This document shows positions 39,638 through 44,729 of a stretch of 44,729 bases of DNA, one piece after another. The stretch is taken from assembly GCA_036490215.1 (NCBI GenBank), contig DASXEH010000080.1, forward strand, positions 1 through 44,729, in the 5' to 3' direction. The notes beneath the pieces are model-generated. The model was not told where the DNA came from. It searched no databases and saw only the letters and a program-made list of their open reading frames with translations. The first letter of the stretch is position 1. Each line of letters begins with the position of its first letter. The position numbers were made by a program, and so were the translations under genes. Source of the stretch: JASHSH01 sp036490215. Its GTDB lineage: Bacteria > Pseudomonadota > Alphaproteobacteria > Rhodospirillales > Magnetospirillaceae.

Positions 39638-39655
39638 CACATATGCTCCTCACCG

Positions 39656-39672
39656 GGCCCCAACAAGGGGCC
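39656..39672 (-). other. Small hairpin upstream of yqgE
   Basis: GGCCCC, loop AACAA, GGGGCC. It lies between ybaK and yqgE (both leftward). It might slow read-through or stabilise the yqgE message; no T-run follows. Confidence 0.35.
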
Positions 39673-39713
39673 AACGGCACCCAACCATCCTAACAGATGG
39701 ACCCGGGGACGCC

Positions 39714-40196
39714 TCAAGCGATCTCCGTGACGGTGCCGCCCGTCAATTTGATTAAATCGCCGAAAGTCAGCCGAAAAACCGCATGCGGATGGCCGGCTGC
39801 GGCCCATAACGGGTCCAGCGCGGCCAGTGAAGCATCGATGAGTGTGTGGCGCGGCCGCATATCGTGACCAATCGGAGCCACGCCACCGATTGCGTACCCT
39901 GTGCGTTCGCGCACAAAATCGGCATCAGCTTTCTTGATGCCCTCGCCGATCGCCGCAGCCACTTTGGCTTCATTCGCCCGGTTGGTGCCGCTGGCCATGA
40001 CCAGGATATGCGCTCCCGACGAGGCGCCTTTGAAAATCAAAGACTTGGCGATCTGGGCCACGCTGCAGCCAATCGCCGTGGCGGCTTCGGCGGCGGTTCT
40101 TGTGGATGCGTCGAAGCGCACCACATCGGTGGCTATGCCGGCCTCGCGTAACAGGCGTTGGACCCGATCCGGACCGGTTTCAATGTTGTCAGTCAT
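39714..40196 (-). CDS. YbaK/EbsC-type aminoacyl-tRNA deacylase
   Basis: The 160-residue protein belongs to the YbaK/ProX family, which hydrolyses mischarged tRNAs such as Cys- or Ala-tRNA(Pro). Visible hallmarks are the CSVAQIAKSLIFK segment with the conserved Lys, LVMASGTNRANEAKV, YAIGGVAPIGH and the final HAVFRLTFGDLIKLTGG. The specificity (Cys, Ala or other) is not readable. ATG 40196 matches the family start; the frame from 40418 would run across the divergent gene. AGGA is immediately next to the ATG, closer than usual. It diverges from the thiol reductase gene with 45 bp between starts. Confidence 0.9.
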   Translation of the reverse strand: MTDNIETGPDRVQRLLREAGIATDVVRFDASTRTAAEAATAIGCSVAQIAKSLIFKGASSGAHILVMASGTNRANEAKVAAAIGEGIKKADADFVRERTGYAIGGVAPIGHDMRPRHTLIDASLAALDPLWAAAGHPHAVFRLTFGDLIKLTGGTVTEIA

Positions 40197-40241
40197 TCCT
40201 GTGATAGAGTGCCGCCGGTCAACGCCATGCATCAAGTAAAT

Positions 40242-42332
40242 ATGAAACGGTGGGTCATAGGTTTCACGGTCGCGGTATTTACAATCGCGATTGGGATTGC
40301 CGGCGCGAAGGCCGATGATGCGGCTTCGCCCTGGACCCAGAATGCCCAGGGGCAAGTGCGGCTGATTTCGGCGGTCACGGGCGTCGGCACGGCAGAGCGC
40401 GTGCAGCTCGGTCTCCAATTTCAGAACAAGCCCGGCTGGAAAATCTATTGGCGTTCGCCGGGCGATGCCGGCCTGCCGCCGCAGATCGATTGGGGCGCTT
40501 CATCCAATCTTGCCGGCGCGGATATCGCTTGGCCCGCTCCGCATCGTTTCAGTTACACCGGGCTCGAGACGATCGGCTATGAAGACGAGATCGTCCTGCC
40601 GATCGCCGCACGCTTGACCAAACCCGGCGAGCCGCTCGCGCTCAGCGCCAAGCTCGACTACCTGATCTGCGCCGAGATATGCGTGCCACGTCACGCCGAT
40701 CTCGCGCTGACCCTCGGCAACGGCCCGGCCGATCCGACACCCTTCGCACATTTGATCAGCCGCTTCCTGGCGCGCGTACCAGGTCCCGGCGCGCTGCAGG
40801 GTATGGCGCTGCTCTCGGCCAACGCCACCACGGCCGATACATTGCAAGTCACCGTAAGCGCCGATCCGCCGTTGAAGGCGCCCGACATCTTCATCGAGCG
40901 TGCCGATGGTCTCGCCTTCGCCGCGCCTCAAGTGAAGCTTGAGAGCGGCGGCACTAAGGCGGTGTTCACGCTCAAGGCCGAGCCGAACACGGGACAGAAT
41001 GGGCTGATCGGCGGCGGGCCACTCACCTTGACCGTGGTCGATGGCGATCGCGGCATGGAAGTGACGACGCCGGTCGCGGCCGGCGGCAACGCTGCGACTG
41101 CGGGCGCACCGAGCTTGTTCGCGATGTTGGGGATCGCCTTGCTCGGCGGATTGATCCTCAACCTGATGCCCTGCGTGTTGCCCGTGCTCTCGCTCAAACT
41201 GCTGGCGATGGCCGGCCATGGCGGGGAGGCGTCGCGCAAAATCAGAATCAATTTCCTCGCCTCGGCCGCCGGTATCCTCGTCTCGTTCCTGGCACTCGCG
41301 GCGGCAGCCATCGGTGCACGCGAGGCGGGCATGGCGATCGGCTGGGGTATTCAGTTCCAGCAGCCGCTGTTCCTCGCCGCCATGGTGGCGCTGGTCACGC
41401 TGTTCTCGGCCAATCTCTTCGGCTTCTACGAGATTCCGCTGCCGCATTGGCTGGTGCCGGACCGCGTCACCCATCATGAGATGCGTGGCCATGTCGGGCA
41501 TTTCTTCCAGGGCGCCTTCGCGACCTTGCTGGCGACACCTTGTTCGGCACCATTTCTCGGCACGGCGGTCGGGTTCGCGTTGGCGCGCGGCGCGATCGAG
41601 ATCGTCGCTATTTTCGCGGCACTCGGCATCGGCATGGCGCTGCCTTATCTCGCCGTGACGGTCTGGCCGGGCCTCGTGCGCCATATGCCGCGTCCGGGCC
41701 GATGGATGATCGTTCTGAAATCGATCCTGGGCGTGGCACTGATCGCCACTGCCGGTTGGCTGCTCTTCGTGATGGCCACCGAAGCCGGCGCGCGGGCGGC
41801 CTGGATCGTAGCGGCGCTGATGATCGCGGCGTTGCTGGTGCTCGGTGTCGGGCGTCGCGTTGCGGCACCTCTGCGTGTCGCGGCGGTCGTGGTTCTGGTG
41901 ATCGCCGCGGCTGCCGCCGTGACTGTCTGGACCTCCGTCCCCTCCGAAGCACGTGTCGCCGACGCCGTGACCGCCGGCAAATGGCAGCCCTTCGATCGCG
42001 CAGGCATCGATCAGGCCGTTGCCAGTGGCAAAGTGGTCGTGGTGGATGTCACCGCTGATTGGTGTCTGACCTGCAAGCTCAACAAACGCGCGGTGCTCGA
42101 TCGTGCGCCGGTCGCCGATCATCTGATGGCGCCGAATGTCGTCGCCATGCTGGCCGACTGGACCAGACCCGATGATGGGATCGCGGCCTATCTCGCCAGC
42201 TTCGATCGCTATGGCATTCCGTTCAATGCGGTCTACGGGCCCGGTGCACCCAAAGGCATCGCCTTGCCGGAACTGCTGACCGACGAAGCGGTGCTGGACG
42301 CGCTGGCCCGCGCGTCCAAGCCCGCTTCCTAG
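40242..42332 (+). CDS. ScsB/DsbD-like thiol:disulfide interchange protein
   Basis: This inner-membrane protein moves reducing power from the cytoplasm to the periplasm. The 696-residue product has a signal peptide (MKRWVIGFTVAVFTIAIGIAGAKA), a periplasmic N-terminal domain with a Cys pair (LICAEICVP), a DsbD-type eight-helix membrane domain with cysteines in LNLMPCVLPVLSLK and ATPCSAPFLGTA, and a C-terminal thioredoxin-like domain with DWCLTCK. The domain order and the ScsB-type N-terminal region favour ScsB-like over E. coli DsbD. No scsC/scsD-like partner is adjacent. ATG 40242 begins the signal peptide; ATG 40227 is the alternative. It converges on the next gene with a 6-bp gap. Confidence 0.92.
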   Translation: MKRWVIGFTVAVFTIAIGIAGAKADDAASPWTQNAQGQVRLISAVTGVGTAERVQLGLQFQNKPGWKIYWRSPGDAGLPPQIDWGASSNLAGADIAWPAPHRFSYTGLETIGYEDEIVLPIAARLTKPGEPLALSAKLDYLICAEICVPRHADLALTLGNGPADPTPFAHLISRFLARVPGPGALQGMALLSANATTADTLQVTVSADPPLKAPDIFIERADGLAFAAPQVKLESGGTKAVFTLKAEPNTGQNGLIGGGPLTLTVVDGDRGMEVTTPVAAGGNAATAGAPSLFAMLGIALLGGLILNLMPCVLPVLSLKLLAMAGHGGEASRKIRINFLASAAGILVSFLALAAAAIGAREAGMAIGWGIQFQQPLFLAAMVALVTLFSANLFGFYEIPLPHWLVPDRVTHHEMRGHVGHFFQGAFATLLATPCSAPFLGTAVGFALARGAIEIVAIFAALGIGMALPYLAVTVWPGLVRHMPRPGRWMIVLKSILGVALIATAGWLLFVMATEAGARAAWIVAALMIAALLVLGVGRRVAAPLRVAAVVVLVIAAAAAVTVWTSVPSEARVADAVTAGKWQPFDRAGIDQAVASGKVVVVDVTADWCLTCKLNKRAVLDRAPVADHLMAPNVVAMLADWTRPDDGIAAYLASFDRYGIPFNAVYGPGAPKGIALPELLTDEAVLDALARASKPAS

Positions 42333-42338
42333 TCGGCG

Positions 42339-43760
42339 TTACTTCGAGCCTACGAACGCGTTGCGCAGATCGTTAGGGCTGCCGGGGAACTTGCGCTCGC
42401 CGCCCAGGGGCTCGAGGCCGAAGCGTTCCTCGGCGAGACGCAGGATCGCCGTCGTGTCGTAGACGGTGTGATCGACGAAGTGCTTCTTGGCGAAGGGCGA
42501 GATGATGATCGCCGGAATGCGCGTGCCGGGGCCCCAACGGTCGCCGCCGTGGTTCTTGTCCGGCGGCGCGACGTGATCCCAGAAGCCGCCATTCTCGTCA
42601 TAGGTGACGATGATCACGGTCGATTTCCACAGCGGGCTTTTGCGCACCGCTTCGATGATCTCGGCAGCATGGGCGTCGCCGCTGCTGACATCGGCATAGC
42701 CGGGGTGCTGGTTCTTGACGCCGACCGGCTTGAAGAAGGCCAGCGCCGGCAGTTTGCCGTTGCCGATATCCGCTCTCAGATCCACTTCGTCTTTCAGATG
42801 CTCGGCGCGGCCAGGCGTGCCGTCGCCATACTTCTCGAAATAGGCGAAGGGCTGATGATGGAACTGGAAGGCATCGCTCTTCATCTTGGCTTGGTCGCCG
42901 GCCAGGGCATCGTTCCAACCGCCCGAATACCAGGCCCAGCTGAGACCCTTGGCCGACATGCGGTCGCCGATGGTCGGTGCGGTTTGTGGCGGCAGCGCAA
43001 TGGCCGGATCGGCACCGGCCGGATGCGGCTGATAGACGCTCATGATCGTGTTCACGGCAAAGCCATCCGGCGTCACCATGCCGTCGCCGACCATGCGGCC
43101 ATCGGGACCGATGACAACGGTGCCGGCCGCATCGACATGGGCCTTGGCCTTGTCGGGTGCGTTGGGGAACACCGGCGTGCAGGCGCAGATCGTCCACTGA
43201 TGGTTCAGGAACGAACCGCCGAACGCGCCCATGAAATAGTGATCGGCGAGCGTATAGTCGCGCGCGTACCGCCAAAGCTTGGTGTGCTGGGTGTTGTAGT
43301 AACCCATGACCAGGCCCTGGGCATCGGAGAGCTGCGCGAACTTGTCATTCTTGCCGCCGTCGATCTGCGCCTGGTTTTGGTAGAACTTGTGCACGAGGTC
43401 GAAGGTCTTCTGGTCTTCGGGCACGTATTGGTCGATGCCGAACGGCTTGTTGGCGAGGTTATTCGGGAAGCGCGTGTCGGGCACCATCTGCTTGAGGCCG
43501 GTGTTCATCACCGGCGGCAGCACGGTGTAGGGCTTGCCATCCTTGTCGACCTGCGGCAACGCAGCCTTGGCCGCTTTCGAGCGCAGCCCCTCGGCGCCGG
43601 GGAACAGCCCGAACATGTTATCGAAGCTGTGGTTCTCGAGATAGATCACCAGGATGTGGTCGATCTTCCTGAGAGCCTTGGGCTCGGCGGCGGCGGCAGG
43701 GTGGATCGCGAAAGCGGATGAAGCCAGGAGAGCGGCAGTGAGGGCGCGGAACGAGCGCAT
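42339..43760 (-). CDS. Secreted phosphoesterase, phospholipase C/acid phosphatase family
   Basis: The 473-residue protein has a Sec signal peptide (MRSFRALTAALLASSAFAIHPAAAA) and a phosphoesterase domain of the PF04185 type. Key segments are IDHILVIYLENHSFDNMFG (metal and nucleophile region), DHYFMGAFGGSFLNHQW, VTYDENGGFWDHVAPP and GPGTRIPAIIISPFA. Relatives include phospholipases C and AcpA-type acid phosphatases, so the substrate (phospholipid or phosphomonoester) is uncertain. It should act in the periplasm or outside the cell, probably for phosphate scavenging. No Pho-box is evident in the 100 bp upstream. Confidence 0.92.
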   Translation of the reverse strand: MRSFRALTAALLASSAFAIHPAAAAEPKALRKIDHILVIYLENHSFDNMFGLFPGAEGLRSKAAKAALPQVDKDGKPYTVLPPVMNTGLKQMVPDTRFPNNLANKPFGIDQYVPEDQKTFDLVHKFYQNQAQIDGGKNDKFAQLSDAQGLVMGYYNTQHTKLWRYARDYTLADHYFMGAFGGSFLNHQWTICACTPVFPNAPDKAKAHVDAAGTVVIGPDGRMVGDGMVTPDGFAVNTIMSVYQPHPAGADPAIALPPQTAPTIGDRMSAKGLSWAWYSGGWNDALAGDQAKMKSDAFQFHHQPFAYFEKYGDGTPGRAEHLKDEVDLRADIGNGKLPALAFFKPVGVKNQHPGYADVSSGDAHAAEIIEAVRKSPLWKSTVIIVTYDENGGFWDHVAPPDKNHGGDRWGPGTRIPAIIISPFAKKHFVDHTVYDTTAILRLAEERFGLEPLGGERKFPGSPNDLRNAFVGSK

Positions 43761-43859
43761 GCGGAATACCTCGATCGATGAAGGATGAGGGGCGATTATT
43801 ACGGCGGCTGAGGTCTCAAGCCAATGACGGCTTGATGACGATCGGATACCGGGTGCCTC

Positions 43860-44729
43860 CTAAACAGGCGCTTTAGATGCCCGTGCCACCTTGGCCAGCA
43901 TCGTGCCGAAAGCGGCCTTGATGCGCTCGATATAAGGCTGCTTGTAGGCGAAGAGCCCATATTCGCCATGGACGAGCATCGTCGCGTTCACCTCGAACAC
44001 CACGAGTTGTCCCTCGCGATCGATCGCGCAGTCGATGCCGAAATAGTCCAGCCCGATCGTCGATCGGATCGCCTTCAGGGCCTCCATACGGCTGGGGTTG
44101 AAAACGCGCCCAGGCGTCGCAAGAAAAACTTCCTCTTCTTGCCGCATCCACTCCTGATTGGCCATGTCGGTGCGGAAGTGGTGCACCTTCCACTGCCGGT
44201 CGATCGCCAGATGATAGGGAAGAATCTCGCCGTCGACGAAGATCAGCCGGTATTTCCGAAAATAGCCGTCGGCGCCGCTGAAATCGACGTATTCGGTCAC
44301 GTAGTAGTGGGATGCCGGGTGGCGCGCCGCGAAGTCGGCAACAGTGTCGATCTGGTCGATTTTCTCGAAGGCCTCGCCGCCATGATCGCCGGTGGGCCTG
44401 ATTAGGAACGGGAGCGCCAGATGGGTCAGGCTTTCCGCGAGCGCTGCCGCCGCGAAGCGCTGAGTCTTCGGAATCCGGCAGCCTGGAATACCGCTCAAGC
44501 GCGCCGCGATCTGGTCGCGGCCGGTCTCGCGAATCAGTCGAGGACGATTGATCACCGGCCGCCCCAGACGCTCGCTGAGGTCTGCGGCCAGAGGCAGCGT
44601 GTCACCATCGCGATCGATATCCGAGATCAGATTGACGACCACATCGCCGCTCTTTCGCAGGGTCTCCAGATCGTAAGTCGTATCGGGCAGCAACGCGACA
44701 ACGGCGCAGTCATAGGGAACGCGATCGGT
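43860..44729 (-). CDS. ATP-grasp domain protein, 5' end beyond the window
   Basis: At least 289 residues are present. The frame stays open to the right edge (…DCAVVALLPDTTYDLE), so the true start lies outside; TTG 44693 is the first potential start inside but is not convincing. The visible part is an ATP-grasp fold: GRPVINRP, the nucleotide-binding LPFLIRPTGDHGGEAFEKI, YYVTEYVDFSGADGYFRKYRLIFVDGEILPYHLAI, and the metal-binding FGIDCAIDREGQLVVFEVNATM. This is the RimK/glutathione-synthetase-like group. Relatives in Rhodospirillales often carry TPRs before the ATP-grasp part. Substrate unknown. Confidence 0.85.
   Translation of the reverse strand, partial: TDRVPYDCAVVALLPDTTYDLETLRKSGDVVVNLISDIDRDGDTLPLAADLSERLGRPVINRPRLIRETGRDQIAARLSGIPGCRIPKTQRFAAAALAESLTHLALPFLIRPTGDHGGEAFEKIDQIDTVADFAARHPASHYYVTEYVDFSGADGYFRKYRLIFVDGEILPYHLAIDRQWKVHHFRTDMANQEWMRQEEEVFLATPGRVFNPSRMEALKAIRSTIGLDYFGIDCAIDREGQLVVFEVNATMLVHGEYGLFAYKQPYIERIKAAFGTMLAKVARASKAPV

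Noticed and set aside
40500..42122. 540-codon antisense frame across the ScsB-like gene
   Set aside because: Shadow frame; the sense product has a signal peptide, membrane helices and all redox motifs.

Overview
This window looks like the chromosome of a high-GC alphaproteobacterium, probably close to the Rhodospirillales. The evidence is the set of housekeeping genes: a TCA-cycle supercluster (sdhCDAB, zapE, mdh, sucCDAB, lpd), an F1-only atpHAGDC operon with no F0 genes beside it, a divergent xerC/priA pair, and a DUF2794 gene, a family typical of this class. I cannot name the genus from sequence alone. I see no tRNA, rRNA, CRISPR array, transposase or prophage gene.

Layout. At 1-3541 there is a small regulatory block: a LysR regulator, two short-chain dehydrogenases (SDRs) in one leftward operon, and a divergent MmyB-type XRE regulator. 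At 3691-19190 is the rightward TCA-cycle region. It runs sdhCDAB, then a leftward lipoprotein gene, a DHH phosphoesterase, zapE, mdh, sucC-sucD-sucA-sucB-lpd and a DUF427 gene. Together these encode malate dehydrogenase, the 2-oxoglutarate dehydrogenase complex, succinyl-CoA synthetase and succinate dehydrogenase. At 19335-22572 xerC and priA diverge. At 22656-27082 a TPR-sulfotransferase and a xylB-xylA operon sit between priA and the ATP synthase genes. At 27311-32182 is atpHAGDC. At 32484-37323 are cfa, a DUF2794 gene, a 447-bp non-coding G-skewed tract, accA, and divergent zwf. At 37330-44729 are another SDR, an overlapping yqgE/DUF4743-Nudix pair, a YbaK-type deacylase diverging from a ScsB/DsbD-like thiol reductase, a secreted phosphoesterase (phospholipase C/acid phosphatase family), and an ATP-grasp protein cut by the right edge.

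The clearest structure not explained by genes is a repeat family. Three copies (7141-7228, 19228-19314, 32222-32403) each consist of two hairpins with 9-bp stems and 5-nt loops, arranged head to head. The six stems differ in sequence but every change is compensated. All three copies lie between convergent operons, and no other junction in the window carries one. The third copy is split by a second, unrelated palindromic repeat. Other points of interest are an SDR that has lost its Ser-Tyr-Lys residues, a probable leaderless regulator transcript under a palindromic operator, a 12-bp hairpin that holds the sucD stop codon in its loop, tandem repeats upstream of zwf, and two palindromes upstream of xylB. 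I do not see a clearly new multi-gene system here; most coding content is core metabolism.
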